Source: VAZQ01 sp046733355
GTDB lineage: Bacteria; Pseudomonadota; Alphaproteobacteria; Rhizobiales; Xanthobacteraceae
Assembly: GCA_046733355.1 (NCBI GenBank)
Contig: JBKPOZ010000124.1
Coordinates: forward strand, 4,258-68,257
Length of the DNA stretch: 64,000 bases
Direction: 5' to 3'
In this document: in pieces, positions 17,561 to 26,347 of the stretch
Position numbering within the stretch: position 1 is the stretch's first letter
Layout of the letters: every line of letters begins with the position of its first letter
Made by a program: the position numbers and the translations under genes
The notes under the pieces: generated by a model
The model's input: the letters and a program-made list of their open reading frames with translations, nothing else
Databases searched by the model: none
Told to the model about the DNA's origin: nothing

Positions 17561-18461
17561 TCTCTATGATTGCCGCTTTCAAGCATTCCCGCGCTTCCAT
17601 TCCCGCGCGCAAATCCCAAGCGTTGACGATGGCCAGGCGAAACCCGCCGGGCGGCATGGCGTGTGTTTCCGGATCGCGATCCTCGTGGAATGTGATCTGC
17701 ACGCTCGAGACATGGGGCAGCCGCAGCGCCGCCTCTATAATGCTGGCGGGCGGATGACGGTACCGCGTGCCATTGGCACCGAACAGCACAACGCTGTGCC
17801 CGTCGCGGCGTTCGGTATCTGCGAAATTCCACGTGCCGTTCTGATAAAGCTCGATCAGCGCTTCGACAAACCCCGGGCCATAAAGATCGGGCCACTGGTC
17901 GGCAAAGCGCAGATGCACCTCGATGATGCGCCCACCGATGGTTTCGAGATTGAGCATGCCGGTATAGTCCGACAGGTGGCGGCCGACCCATCCTGCGCAA
18001 TATTTTTCGACATGCGGATTCGGTGCCGCATGCACGGTCCAGTAATCGAATGTGCCCAGCACACCCGGGCTGGCCGTGACATGGCGCCACCACATCGGCT
18101 TTCCGCTCACAACCGCCACATCCGAGCTGACGTGATCTCCGGTGAGCAGTGTCATCCACATGTGCCCAGGGGTGAGATGGCGGGCGTATTCTTCGGCTGA
18201 TGCGACGATGCGGCTGTCAACGCCCATTCCGCGCAGATTCATCATGGGTTTCGAGAATATGGGAAACCGCGGAGGCCTGGTTCCGTGCGGGCCGGCTGCG
18301 AGCCCCTGGCTCAAAGCAACCGCAAGTTTGTCATAAACCCAGCGCTGTTTCGGATACCAGAGCCACGCGTCCGCATCCTCGGTCGGAATACGGACGTGCG
18401 CCGGGCAGGGCACGTCTTTGAAATACTGCAGGCGCCAGGGATCGGCCTCTTCAATCGGCAT
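17544..18461 (-). CDS. Conserved protein of unknown function in a dehydrogenase operon
   Basis: 305 residues, no signal peptide or membrane segment. I do not recognise the family. Trp-rich opening (ADPWRLQYFKDVPCPAH, ADAWLWYPKQRWVYDKLAVALSQG), then FPIFSKPMMNLRGMG, GHMWMTLLTGDHVSSDVAVVSGKPMWWRHV and GMLNLETIGGRIIEVHLRF. The order (Lys in a short strand, a lid-like stretch, and a late strand ending in an acidic residue plus Arg) is reminiscent of an ATP-grasp enzyme; this is inference only. Its ATG overlaps the MFS stop by one base and its end overlaps the MDR gene, so the three genes are coupled. Confidence 0.75.
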   Translation of the reverse strand: MPIEEADPWRLQYFKDVPCPAHVRIPTEDADAWLWYPKQRWVYDKLAVALSQGLAAGPHGTRPPRFPIFSKPMMNLRGMGVDSRIVASAEEYARHLTPGHMWMTLLTGDHVSSDVAVVSGKPMWWRHVTASPGVLGTFDYWTVHAAPNPHVEKYCAGWVGRHLSDYTGMLNLETIGGRIIEVHLRFADQWPDLYGPGFVEALIELYQNGTWNFADTERRDGHSVVLFGANGTRYRHPPASIIEAALRLPHVSSVQITFHEDRDPETHAMPPGGFRLAIVNAWDLRAGMEARECLKAAIIENATAS

Positions 18462-19678
18462 CAGGGGTTACTCGGGATCGCATCGCGCGCAGCTGTCTTC
18501 AGCGCAAGCGAGAGGGGCAAGGTGAGAAGCACGGTAAGGGCCGCGGTGGTGATGCCGACGGTCACGCCGAAAAGATCTCCGACTGCGCCATAGATGACCG
18601 GCGCGCCCGCGCCGGTCCCAATGGTTCCGGTATAGAAGACGCTGAAGGCACGCGTGCGCCGCTCGGGAGCGACGAGATCCGGCACCGAGCCATATAGCAC
18701 GGAGGACGTGCCGTTGAGCACGATCCCGATGACCGGAAGCAGCAAGAGCGCAGGTTCGAGCGGTAATAGCAGGAGCGTGAGGATCAGAACGGCAGTGAGG
18801 CTCTCCGTCAGCCAGACTGTTGCAATGGCCCCAATGCGCGCGCCAATCCAGGCACACACGAGCTTGCCCGCGGCGCCGCCCGTGAAAACCAGGGTGAGCG
18901 CGAGACCAAGCGTCGGCAGGCTCGCGCCTTTGGCACTGAGCACGAACGGCAGAAACAACAGAAATCCCATGCGCGTGCCGCTATCGAGCATGCCGATCGC
19001 GACCAGCAGCGGGAATGCCATGCGCCCGGCACCACCCGAGCGCTCTTGCGCCGGTTTTCCTGGCCCGAGATCGGCGATCGTTGCGGACGCACAGATCCGC
19101 GGCATGCAGACAAAGACGAGGATACCGGCGAGGATGCCGAGAAAGCCCAGGAGCGCGAGCGCAGAGCGCCATGGCATGCCAACGATCAGGAGCGCGGCGA
19201 CCGCGGGGAGCGTCATCTTTCCGATGTCGCCGGCAAAATTATAGGCGCCGATCGCCTTCATGGAGTGCGCGCCCGCGAACGCATGTGCCATGAGCGAGGA
19301 GGCGAGCGGGTGTTGCGTGCTCGATCCCAGCCCGGACAGAAAAAGCGCCAGCATGAGCGTTGGCACCGCGGCGCTCAGGCCGGCGAGGCAATAGCCCACG
19401 CCGGCAAGCGCGGTGCCGCACGCGAGCAGCGCCGCATCGCCGATGCGCTCGGCCAGGAATCCTGACGGTATCTGAAACGCGGCCATGCTGCCGGCGTAGA
19501 GCGCACGCAGGAAACCAAGCTCGGCATAACCGATGCCAAACTCGGACTGCCAGACCGGCAGCATGACATAGATCAGATCGGTGAAGCCGTCGTGGAGCGC
19601 ATGGGCGCCGCAGGCAACCGCCGCCGCACGGCCTTCATCCCGCGTAATCGCCAGCCGCCCGCCTGTGCCAACCGTCAT
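18461..19678 (-). CDS. Major facilitator superfamily transporter
   Basis: 405 residues from ATG 19678 (the frame is open to 19792 but adds a non-family Arg/Cys-rich stretch). About 12 hydrophobic helices; the N-terminal half resembles Fsr/fosmidomycin-resistance and sugar-acid MFS proteins (HALHDGFTDLIYVMLPVWQ, GFLRALYAGSMAAFQIPSGFLAERIGD). It probably imports the substrate processed by the three downstream genes. The gene diverges from the enoyl-CoA hydratase gene with 86 bp between start codons. Confidence 0.85.
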   Translation of the reverse strand: MTVGTGGRLAITRDEGRAAAVACGAHALHDGFTDLIYVMLPVWQSEFGIGYAELGFLRALYAGSMAAFQIPSGFLAERIGDAALLACGTALAGVGYCLAGLSAAVPTLMLALFLSGLGSSTQHPLASSLMAHAFAGAHSMKAIGAYNFAGDIGKMTLPAVAALLIVGMPWRSALALLGFLGILAGILVFVCMPRICASATIADLGPGKPAQERSGGAGRMAFPLLVAIGMLDSGTRMGFLLFLPFVLSAKGASLPTLGLALTLVFTGGAAGKLVCAWIGARIGAIATVWLTESLTAVLILTLLLLPLEPALLLLPVIGIVLNGTSSVLYGSVPDLVAPERRTRAFSVFYTGTIGTGAGAPVIYGAVGDLFGVTVGITTAALTVLLTLPLSLALKTAARDAIPSNP

Positions 19679-19764
19679 GCAATCGGTCCGCGTATTCCGG
19701 GTTCTCGCCCGCATTCTGCTAGAGATCAAGCAGCAGTGCGCAAAGCACCCATGAGGAAGACGCC

Positions 19765-20529
19765 ATGAGCAAGGCCGCCGTAGAATACGCAATCGCAGAG
19801 CACATCGCCGAGATCCGTCTCAGCCGTCCGCCGGTGAATGCCCTGTCGCTCGTGATGCTCAAGGAGCTCGTTGCTGCGCTCCACCGGGCGGCTGCCGATG
19901 AAAACGTCCGCGCGGTTCTGCTCACGAGCGCCTTGCCGGGTCCATTCAGCGCCGGGCTCGACCTGCACGCCGTTTCTGGCACCTCATCCGAGCAGGTGCG
20001 AGCCTTGCTCGATCTGCTCTATGTCGAACTGGGCGAGGCGCAATACGCGCTCGGCAAGCCCTCGATTGCGGTGGTGAATGGGGCCGCACGAGGCGGCGGC
20101 ATGACGCTCGCGATTTCGTGCGATGTCATCGTCGCCGGTGAGAGCGCCACGTTCGGCTATCCGGAAATCGATCTCGGGCTTGTACCGGCGATTCATTTTA
20201 TGCATCTGCCGTCGATTGCGGGGCGACATCGGGCCTTCGAGCTCTTGTTCAGCGGCCGGTCCTTTGCGGCTGCGGAGGCCGCCGCTCTTGGCCTGGTCAG
20301 CCGCGTGGCGCCGGATGAAAAAGCCGAGGAGCAAGCGAGGGCGCTGGCGCAGACCTTTGCGGCAAAGCCGCCACGCACCATGCGCCTGGCCCGTGCCGCA
20401 TTCATGCGCGCAAACGACTACCGAAGTGCCATCGCGCATGCCGTCGAACTATTCTGCAAGGTCGCGGCGACCCCGCAGGCCCAGGAAGGCCTGCGCGCCT
20501 TCATCGAAAAACGCGCGCCGAGATGGTGA
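19765..20529 (+). CDS. Enoyl-CoA hydratase/isomerase family protein
   Basis: 254 residues with a crotonase fold: FSAGLDLHAVSG (first oxyanion-hole strand), NGAARGGGMTLAISCDVIVAGESATFGYPEIDLGL (second oxyanion hole and active-site loop). The two Glu of classic hydratases map to MTLAISCD and PEIDLGL; the first is not a Glu, so the activity may be isomerase or another crotonase reaction. AGGAAG lies shortly before ATG 19765. It stands alone, convergent with a small membrane-protein gene 5 bp away. Confidence 0.88.
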   Translation: MSKAAVEYAIAEHIAEIRLSRPPVNALSLVMLKELVAALHRAAADENVRAVLLTSALPGPFSAGLDLHAVSGTSSEQVRALLDLLYVELGEAQYALGKPSIAVVNGAARGGGMTLAISCDVIVAGESATFGYPEIDLGLVPAIHFMHLPSIAGRHRAFELLFSGRSFAAAEAAALGLVSRVAPDEKAEEQARALAQTFAAKPPRTMRLARAAFMRANDYRSAIAHAVELFCKVAATPQAQEGLRAFIEKRAPRW

Positions 20530-20534
20530 GAGCG

Positions 20535-20918
20535 CTAACGCGGTGACGACTTCGAGCCGTCGGTCAGAGCTGGCGGCAGAAAATGCGCGATCTGCCATCG
20601 CTTGAGCTTGCCGACGCCGACGAAGACACTGATTGTCGCGATGAGCAGCACACAGGCGGCGACTAAGGAACGGTGCCCCCGTATCCAATCAGAACGCAAT
20701 GCCGGAACATGCCTGCGCCAGTGCCCCATCACGCCGGCAGCGGTGGCTCTGATGGACTGACCCACGCCGGTCGAGCCTTGTTGCTCGCGCGCTTGCACGC
20801 CGCGATCGCTACCATCATCGAATTCACCCGCGAGCCACAGAATCAGAAAACCGATCGACAAAGCCAGAATCTGGCCGAACGTAAGCAACAAAAGCACCAT
20901 CAGTGTGGAAATGCTCAT
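20535..20918 (-). CDS. Small membrane protein of unknown function
   Basis: 127 residues from ATG 20918, with GGGGCG ahead of it. One N-terminal transmembrane helix (LMVLLLLTFGQILALSIGFLILWLA) and one near the C-terminus (SLVAACVLLIATISVFVGVGKL) flank a polar linker with RRHVPALRSDWIRGH. No family recognised. The frame is open to 21080 but the upstream part looks non-coding. The 269 bp upstream hold nothing recognisable. Confidence 0.55.
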   Translation of the reverse strand: MSISTLMVLLLLTFGQILALSIGFLILWLAGEFDDGSDRGVQAREQQGSTGVGQSIRATAAGVMGHWRRHVPALRSDWIRGHRSLVAACVLLIATISVFVGVGKLKRWQIAHFLPPALTDGSKSSPR

Positions 20919-21187
20919 GACAACGCCCCCTGTTGTCGTTTCGTAACACGGGAGCAGAAAATCGGCCCTGCACTGTGGCGGTTTGAAAATAAGTCCGGAC
21001 CGTTGCAAAAATCCCACAGTTTTGCGCTGCGAAGCAGCAGACCGCCGTGAATATCGTTGCGAACCCCGCTCCGTGAGCATGCATCAGCGTGGCGTTCACA
21101 GCATGGATTCTGCCTTCGCACCGCCAACGGTACTGCAAATCAGAGCGGCTCGTGCTGCCGATTCGCGCGTCCCTCCGGTGAGATCAC

Positions 21188-21601
21188 TTACGCGGCTTCG
21201 ATGCGGATCGGTTTAGCGCCTTCCCACAACACCGATCTGCACAGCTCCGCAAGGCGATCGAGATCCCCGTTGATGGTGATGAAATGATTGCCGGCGAGCT
21301 GGCCCATTTTGCTGGCAAACCGCACGCCGCCGTAGGCGAGCAGGATTTCGGTCTCGCTGATCCCGCCTGGATATAACAGCATCTGGCCTGGGCCCGGATA
21401 GCTGGTGTGATTCTCGTAAGCCAGTCCGAAATCCTGCTGGCCGAGAGGAATCCAAACTGCCTCGCCGCTCCAGCGCACATGAATGATCTTGTTCTCGTAA
21501 GGCAGCAACTTCTTGAACACGGCGACGGTCTTGGGCGCCGCCTGCGTCTCAAAACGCGCATCGAACCGATATGCGCCGGAAATGACGCGAAGCTTGTCCA
21601 T
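21188..21601 (-). CDS. DUF3830 family protein (cyclophilin-like fold)
   Basis: 137 residues. The diagnostic stretch ENHTSYPGPGQMLLYPGGISETEILLAYGG matches DUF3830, small single-domain proteins with a cyclophilin-like barrel. Function is unknown; relatives tend to sit beside amidohydrolases and ABC importers. It lies downstream of the M20 amidohydrolase gene on the same strand, separated by an interspersed repeat, so shared transcription is likely. Confidence 0.85.
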   Translation of the reverse strand: MDKLRVISGAYRFDARFETQAAPKTVAVFKKLLPYENKIIHVRWSGEAVWIPLGQQDFGLAYENHTSYPGPGQMLLYPGGISETEILLAYGGVRFASKMGQLAGNHFITINGDLDRLAELCRSVLWEGAKPIRIEAA

Positions 21602-21618
21602 GGGAATTCCTCATGTTC

Positions 21619-21688
21619 GTAGCCCGGATGAGCGTCAGCGACATCCGCGAGCATCATCCCCGCATATCGCTGCGCTCATGCGGGCTAC
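21619..21688. repeat. Interspersed palindromic repeat (GTAGCCCGG family), copy 1
   Basis: Begins GTAGCCCGGATGAGCG and ends CGCTCATGCGGGCTAC, an imperfect inverted repeat. The stop codon (TAG) of the amidohydrolase gene falls in its terminal GTAGCCCG. Copy 2 is at 51188-51256. Confidence 0.85.
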
Positions 21689-22899
21689 AATCGCTCGAGC
21701 ACATCGAGAAGAACACGCGTGGCGAGGTCGGCGTCGCTGGCCGTGATCGTCTCCAGCGGGGAATGACTGACGCCGCCGTTTCCGCAGCGAACGAACAGCA
21801 TGCCAATTTCTGTGAAGCGATCGAACATCACAGCGTCGTGCCCGGCCCCGCTCGGCAGCCGCAACACCGGAATGCCGAGCTGCGTGATCGAGTTTGCAAA
21901 AATGTCCTGCAGCCTCAGGGAGCACGGCACGGCCGGAGCATCGAGCAATGGGGTTGCCTTTATGCGTACGCCACGACGGCTTGCGATCTCGTCGATGTCG
22001 GCGAGCACGTCCTTGACGGCATGATGGCGCCGCGCGTCGTCATCGCCTCGGATATCGATCGACAGCTCGCAGCAGCCTGGTATGACATTGATGGCTCCCA
22101 TGGGCACGGAGAGCCGGCCGACCGTGCCGAGCAGGCCCGGCCTGCTGCAGCGCCGCTCGACCCGCAGGACGACTTCTGCGGCCGCGGCGGCGGCATCATG
22201 GCGCAGTCTCATGGGTACGGTACCGGCATGACCCGCCGAGCCCTCGATGACTACGCCGAGGCGTGAATTCCCCGCAATGGCGGTGACAATGCCCACTGGC
22301 AGATCGGCGTCGAGCAGCACCGGGCCTTGTTCGATGTGAATCTCAATATACGCGCAGACATCGGTGCCGCGGCGTGCGAGCGGCGGAATGCCGGCGGGAT
22401 CGAACCCCGCCTCGCGCAGCGCCTCGGCAAGCGAGATCCCTTTACCGTCGCGACGATCGAGCAAGGCCGCATCGAACCGGCCGGCAACGGCGCTGCTGCC
22501 GATGTAAGGCGCCGCAAAGCGGGCGCCCTCTTCCTCCGAGAAGGCGATCACTTCGAGATGAAACGGCAATTGCGTGCCGGTTCGCGCGTAGTGCTCGGCC
22601 ACCAGCACGCCCGCCAGAATGCCGAGGCGGCCATCGTATTTGCCCGCATTGCTCACCGTGTCATAGTGCGAGCCGACAATGATCGTTTTTGCATTCTCGT
22701 CCTTGCAGGGGTACCGGCCGACCACATTGGCGGCAGCATCGGTGTACGTTTCGAGTCCCGCCGCCTGCATCAGCGTCGAAATCTCGGCCGCAACCGCGCG
22801 ATGCGCGGGCGACAAATAGGTGCAGGTGAGGGAATCGGGAACTTCCGACCATTTCCCCAGACGATCAGCCAATTCCAGAATGCGGGCGCCGAACTGCAC
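21685..22899 (-). CDS. M20-family Zn-dependent amidohydrolase (allantoate amidohydrolase / N-carbamoylase type)
   Basis: 404 residues with the M20/AllC-HyuC features: GSHYDTVSNAGKYDGRLGILAGVLVAE (metal His and Asp), FSEEEGARFAAPYIGS (catalytic and metal Glu), FEIHIEQGPVL-type motif read as IEIHIEQGPVL, GHAGTVPM in the dimerisation domain, and PSGAGHDAVMF (late His). Because it neighbours HIU hydrolase and an OHCU decarboxylase, allantoate is the best-supported substrate, releasing ureidoglycine/ureidoglycolate and ammonia; a ureidopropionase or carbamoylase role is possible. Stop codon lies inside a repeat. It diverges from uraH. Confidence 0.85.
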   Translation of the reverse strand: MQFGARILELADRLGKWSEVPDSLTCTYLSPAHRAVAAEISTLMQAAGLETYTDAAANVVGRYPCKDENAKTIIVGSHYDTVSNAGKYDGRLGILAGVLVAEHYARTGTQLPFHLEVIAFSEEEGARFAAPYIGSSAVAGRFDAALLDRRDGKGISLAEALREAGFDPAGIPPLARRGTDVCAYIEIHIEQGPVLLDADLPVGIVTAIAGNSRLGVVIEGSAGHAGTVPMRLRHDAAAAAAEVVLRVERRCSRPGLLGTVGRLSVPMGAINVIPGCCELSIDIRGDDDARRHHAVKDVLADIDEIASRRGVRIKATPLLDAPAVPCSLRLQDIFANSITQLGIPVLRLPSGAGHDAVMFDRFTEIGMLFVRCGNGGVSHSPLETITASDADLATRVLLDVLERL

Positions 22900-22961
22900 G
22901 ATGATTGGCTCCCCCGCTCCTTATTGAGCTATCAAGCGATCTGAGTTTGTATAGCGCATTC

Positions 22962-22976
22962 CGGCCTGGATATTGC
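22962..22976 (+). promoter_or_regulatory. Weak candidate sigma-54 promoter upstream of uraH
   Basis: CGGCCTGGATATTGC has GG and GC dinucleotides 10 bp apart and a consensus TTGCA end, but the -24 box is poor (CGGCCTG against TGGCACG). It ends 29 bp before the uraH ATG. Confidence 0.3.
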
Positions 22977-23005
22977 ACGGCCACCCGTGTGAGGAGCGCC
23001 TGAGC

Positions 23006-23359
23006 ATGGGCCATCTGTCGACCCACGTTCTCGATACATCCAACGGCCGCCCGGCGGCCGCCGTACGGATCGACCTGTCCCGACTTGCCGACGGCGCCTG
23101 GACATCGCTGAAGTCGATTCTTACCAATCGGGACGGGCGAACCGATCAGCAACTGCTGGAAGGGGCCGAGCTCACGGCCGGAAATTACCGCATCGAATTT
23201 CACATCGGAGACTACTTTCGCAAAGCCGGCGCGGTTTTGCCTGATCCCCCCTTCTTCGACATCGTTCCGGTACAGATCGGCATCGCTGATGTTTCGCTGC
23301 ATTATCATGTGCCGCTCCTGTGTACCCCCTGGTCCTACACCACGTATCGGGGAAGCTGA
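23006..23359 (+). CDS. uraH: 5-hydroxyisourate hydrolase (transthyretin-related)
   Basis: 117 residues from ATG 23006, with GAGGAG nine bases upstream. It carries both family signatures: LSTHVLDTSNGRPA at the N-terminus (His7), TNRDGRTD (Arg45), and YHVPLLCTPWSYTTYRGS at the C-terminus (His101, terminal YRGS). All expected catalytic residues are present. It hydrolyses 5-hydroxyisourate to OHCU in urate breakdown. The ABC ATPase gene starts 3 bp after its stop, so uraH leads an operon with a polyamine-type importer and a UraD fusion further on. Confidence 0.95.
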   Translation: MGHLSTHVLDTSNGRPAAAVRIDLSRLADGAWTSLKSILTNRDGRTDQQLLEGAELTAGNYRIEFHIGDYFRKAGAVLPDPPFFDIVPVQIGIADVSLHYHVPLLCTPWSYTTYRGS

Positions 23360-23362
23360 CGC

Positions 23363-24439
23363 ATGGGAACGCTGCGCGGCCACGAGCTCCGGCTTCAGGC
23401 CATCACCCAGCGGTTCGGCGACTTCGTCGCGCTGAGCGACATCGAGCTCGAGGTCGCTCCCGGCGAGATCGTCGCGCTGCTCGGTCCCTCCGGCTGCGGC
23501 AAGTCGACGCTCCTTCGCATCATCTCGGGATTCGTGCGGCAGACCGAAGGCAGTGTCCTGTTCGACGGCCAGCCGGTCGATCAGCTGTCTCCACGCCGAC
23601 GCGGGGTCGGCATCGTGTTTCAGAACTACGCCCTGTTTCCGCACATGACGGTTGCCGAAAACGTCGCCTACGGCCTTGAGGCGCGCAAATGGCCGCGCAA
23701 GCAAGTCCGGACGCGCGTGGCCGAGATGCTCGCGCTCGTGCATATGAGCGAGTTTGCGCAACGCAAGCCGCGGGAACTGTCAGGCGGGCAGCAGCAGCGC
23801 GTCGCATTGGCGCGCTGCCTTGCCATCGATCCCAAGGTGCTGCTGCTCGACGAGCCGTTCGGCGCGCTCGACAAGAACCTGCGCCTCGACATGCAGATCG
23901 AGGTGAAGCGCCTGCAGCGCGCATCGGGCGTGACCACGATTCTCGTCACGCACGATCAGGAGGAGGCGCTGTCCATGGCCGATCGCATCGCGGTGATGTC
24001 GCGCGGCCGCATCGAGCAGGTCTCCTCGCCCGTCGACATCTACGATCATCCCAAGACGCTCTTCGTCAACGAGTTTGTCGGCACTGCGAATATGCTGCCC
24101 GGAGAATTCACGAAAAAGGGGAGTGCCGCGCGGGTGAGGCTCGCCGAGGGCATCGGCTTCGATGTGCCGCCCGCGCCCACCCTAAGCGATGGCGCTCGCG
24201 TGACGCTGTCAATCAGGCCGGAACGCTTGCGCCTGGTGTCGGACGGCGGAGTTTCGGGAACCGTGAAAGCCGTCCTGCCGCTCGGTGCCCACGTCGTCTA
24301 CGAAATCGAGCTCGGCTGCGGGCTTTCGCTCAAGGTGAGTCAGGCCCGCGAAGGAGATACCGTAATCCGCCGCAGTGGCGAGCATGTACGGGTTGCACCG
24401 ACATCGCTCGCGGCCTGTCACGTATTTCAAGCACCGTGA
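23363..24439 (+). CDS. ABC importer ATP-binding protein, PotA/spermidine-putrescine type
   Basis: 358 residues. Walker A GPSGCGKST, Q-loop VFQNYALFPHMTV, signature LSGGQQQRVALARCL, Walker B VLLLDEPFGALD, switch His in LVTHDQEEAL, and a C-terminal TOBE-like domain (LSIRPERLRLVSD). It energises import by the two permeases encoded downstream. Its place between uraH and the UraD fusion suggests the cargo is a purine-breakdown compound (urate, allantoin or allantoate) rather than a polyamine; that is inference. Confidence 0.93.
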   Translation: MGTLRGHELRLQAITQRFGDFVALSDIELEVAPGEIVALLGPSGCGKSTLLRIISGFVRQTEGSVLFDGQPVDQLSPRRRGVGIVFQNYALFPHMTVAENVAYGLEARKWPRKQVRTRVAEMLALVHMSEFAQRKPRELSGGQQQRVALARCLAIDPKVLLLDEPFGALDKNLRLDMQIEVKRLQRASGVTTILVTHDQEEALSMADRIAVMSRGRIEQVSSPVDIYDHPKTLFVNEFVGTANMLPGEFTKKGSAARVRLAEGIGFDVPPAPTLSDGARVTLSIRPERLRLVSDGGVSGTVKAVLPLGAHVVYEIELGCGLSLKVSQAREGDTVIRRSGEHVRVAPTSLAACHVFQAP

Positions 24440-24456
24440 GAGTTGAGGAGACCGAT

Positions 24457-25506
24457 ATGAACATTCATCCCAATCGGCGGAAACTTTTGCAGGGTGCTGC
24501 GGCACTGGGCGCGGGGTTTGCGATTGCGCAGCGCGCATTGGCGCAATCCAAGACGCTGGTTGCCGCGACTTTCCCGGGCACCTGGAACGAGGCCGACCGC
24601 AACGTCATCGCGCCCGCCTTCAAAGCGGCAACCGGCGCCGCGGTAACGCAATCCATCATACTGGGCACCGATCAGGTGGCGCGGTTGACGGCTGCCAAGG
24701 GCAGCAAGCCGCCCTTCGACGTGGCCTTCTTCGACACGCCACAGGTGCTCGACGCGGTGAAGGACGGGCTGATCGTCGAATACCCGGCAGCCCGGTCGCC
24801 TCATTTCAAGACGCTCATTCCCAAGTTTCAGGACAAATGGGGGCCGAAGATCACCATGCAGGTGGTCGGCATCGGCTATAACCCCAAAAAAATTTCCACG
24901 CCGCCCAAGAGCTGGGACGAGCTGTGGGATGCGAAATACAAGGGGCGGGTGGGGCTCACGGCGCTGAACAGCCAGCTCGGCATCGCTTTTCTCGCCGAGC
25001 TCAACCGCATCAAGGGCGGCAGCGAGACCGATTTCGAGCCGGCATTCAAGGCATTGCGCGAGCTGCTGCCGAACGTCGGCGCCATTGCGGCCAATCTGGG
25101 CGCTTACGCCACGTTATGGCAGCAGGAGCAAATCGACATCGCGCCCTACAATTTCAATTTCGTGCAGACGCTCAAGGCCAAGGACGTGCCGGTTGAATTG
25201 GCAATCCCGCAGACCGGCGCCGTGGGCTGGGAGACGAGCCTGCATCTCGTCGCCAACGCACAGGAGCCTGAGCTCGCGGTGAAATACATCGACATTCATC
25301 TCGATCCCGCGATCCAGGCCAAGCTCATGCTGGCTCCCTACGATGTGATCCCGACGAGCTCTCAGGTGAAGCTCGAGGGGCCGATCACCAAATCGATCGC
25401 GCAATCGCAAGACGACCTCGCGAAGATCCGCGGGTTCGATTGGGAGAAGCTCAATCCGCAGCGCGGGGCGCTGATCGAGCGCTTCAACCGCGAGATCAGG
25501 ATCTGA
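24457..25506 (+). CDS. ABC substrate-binding protein, PotD-like (extracellular solute-binding family)
   Basis: 349 residues from ATG 24457 with TGAGGAG upstream; the frame is open far upstream inside the ATPase gene but that part is antisense-like noise. Tat-type leader NRRKLLQGAAALGAGFAIAQRALAQ. Mature part TLVAATFPGTWNEADRNVIAPAFKAATGAAV and NPKKISTPPKSWDELWDAKYKGRVGL match the PotD/SBP_bac_8 fold. It would deliver the ligand to the permease pair encoded next. Confidence 0.92.
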   Translation: MNIHPNRRKLLQGAAALGAGFAIAQRALAQSKTLVAATFPGTWNEADRNVIAPAFKAATGAAVTQSIILGTDQVARLTAAKGSKPPFDVAFFDTPQVLDAVKDGLIVEYPAARSPHFKTLIPKFQDKWGPKITMQVVGIGYNPKKISTPPKSWDELWDAKYKGRVGLTALNSQLGIAFLAELNRIKGGSETDFEPAFKALRELLPNVGAIAANLGAYATLWQQEQIDIAPYNFNFVQTLKAKDVPVELAIPQTGAVGWETSLHLVANAQEPELAVKYIDIHLDPAIQAKLMLAPYDVIPTSSQVKLEGPITKSIAQSQDDLAKIRGFDWEKLNPQRGALIERFNREIRI

Positions 25507-25513
25507 ACCAGCG

Positions 25514-26347
25514 GTGAACGATCGGCAATCCGCGCTGGCGCTGCCGCTCGCGGCGCTGTTTGTCGCATTCTTCATCGCGCCGCTCTGCATCCTCGTCGCC
25601 CTGTCCTTGCATGGCGAGGCGGCGATGCGGACGTGGACGCTTGCGAATTATACGAAATTCTTCACCGACTCCTTCAACTACTCGATTCTGTGGCAGACCC
25701 TGCTGCTCGGGCTCAAGGCAACCATCGTGTGCCTCCTGTTCGCCTATCCGCTCGCATGGGTCTGCGTGCGCGCCGGCATGGGATTGCAGCGCATCATTGT
25801 GTTCCTGGTGATTCTGCCGATCCTCACGAGCGTGGTGGTGCGCACGTTCGCCTGGATCGTGATTCTCGGCCGGCAAGGCGTGCTCAACCAGATCTGGCTC
25901 GCGCTCGGCGGCGGCGAGCCGTTGCGGCTTCTTTACACCGAGACCGGGCTCATCATGGTGCTCGCGCAGGTACAGATGCCGCTGATGGCGCTGCCGATCA
26001 TCACGGTGATGTCGAAGATCGACCAAAACCTCACCGATGTCTCGCGCGTGCTCGGCGCGGGCGAATGGCGCACCTTCTGGCGCGTCACCATGCCGCTGTC
26101 GCTGCCTGGGGTGATTGCGGGCTGCATCCTCACCTACACGGCCTGCATCACCGCGTTCGTGTCGCAAACGCTTATCGGCGGCGCGCGGCTCATCTACATG
26201 CCGCTCCACATTTATCAGCAGGCGATCGGCGCGAATAACTGGCCGTTTGCGGCGGCGATTTCCGTCATCTTCATGGTTGCGGTGCTGATCATTCTGGCCG
26301 TGATCGGCGTAATCGGCCGCAGGACCGAGACATATGCCCGCGCCTAG
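25514..26347 (+). CDS. ABC permease, PotB-like
   Basis: 277 residues, GTG start at 25514. About six hydrophobic helices and the inner-membrane EAA loop GAGEWRTFWRVTMPLSLPG, which contacts the ATPase. First permease of the polyamine-type importer. It overlaps the next permease gene by 14 bp, indicating coupled translation. Confidence 0.9.
   Translation: MNDRQSALALPLAALFVAFFIAPLCILVALSLHGEAAMRTWTLANYTKFFTDSFNYSILWQTLLLGLKATIVCLLFAYPLAWVCVRAGMGLQRIIVFLVILPILTSVVVRTFAWIVILGRQGVLNQIWLALGGGEPLRLLYTETGLIMVLAQVQMPLMALPIITVMSKIDQNLTDVSRVLGAGEWRTFWRVTMPLSLPGVIAGCILTYTACITAFVSQTLIGGARLIYMPLHIYQQAIGANNWPFAAAISVIFMVAVLIILAVIGVIGRRTETYARA

Noticed and set aside
18461..19678. Possible displaced PelG
   Set aside because: Motifs are those of an MFS transporter and the gene is coupled to a dehydrogenase operon; PelG belongs to another membrane-protein superfamily.
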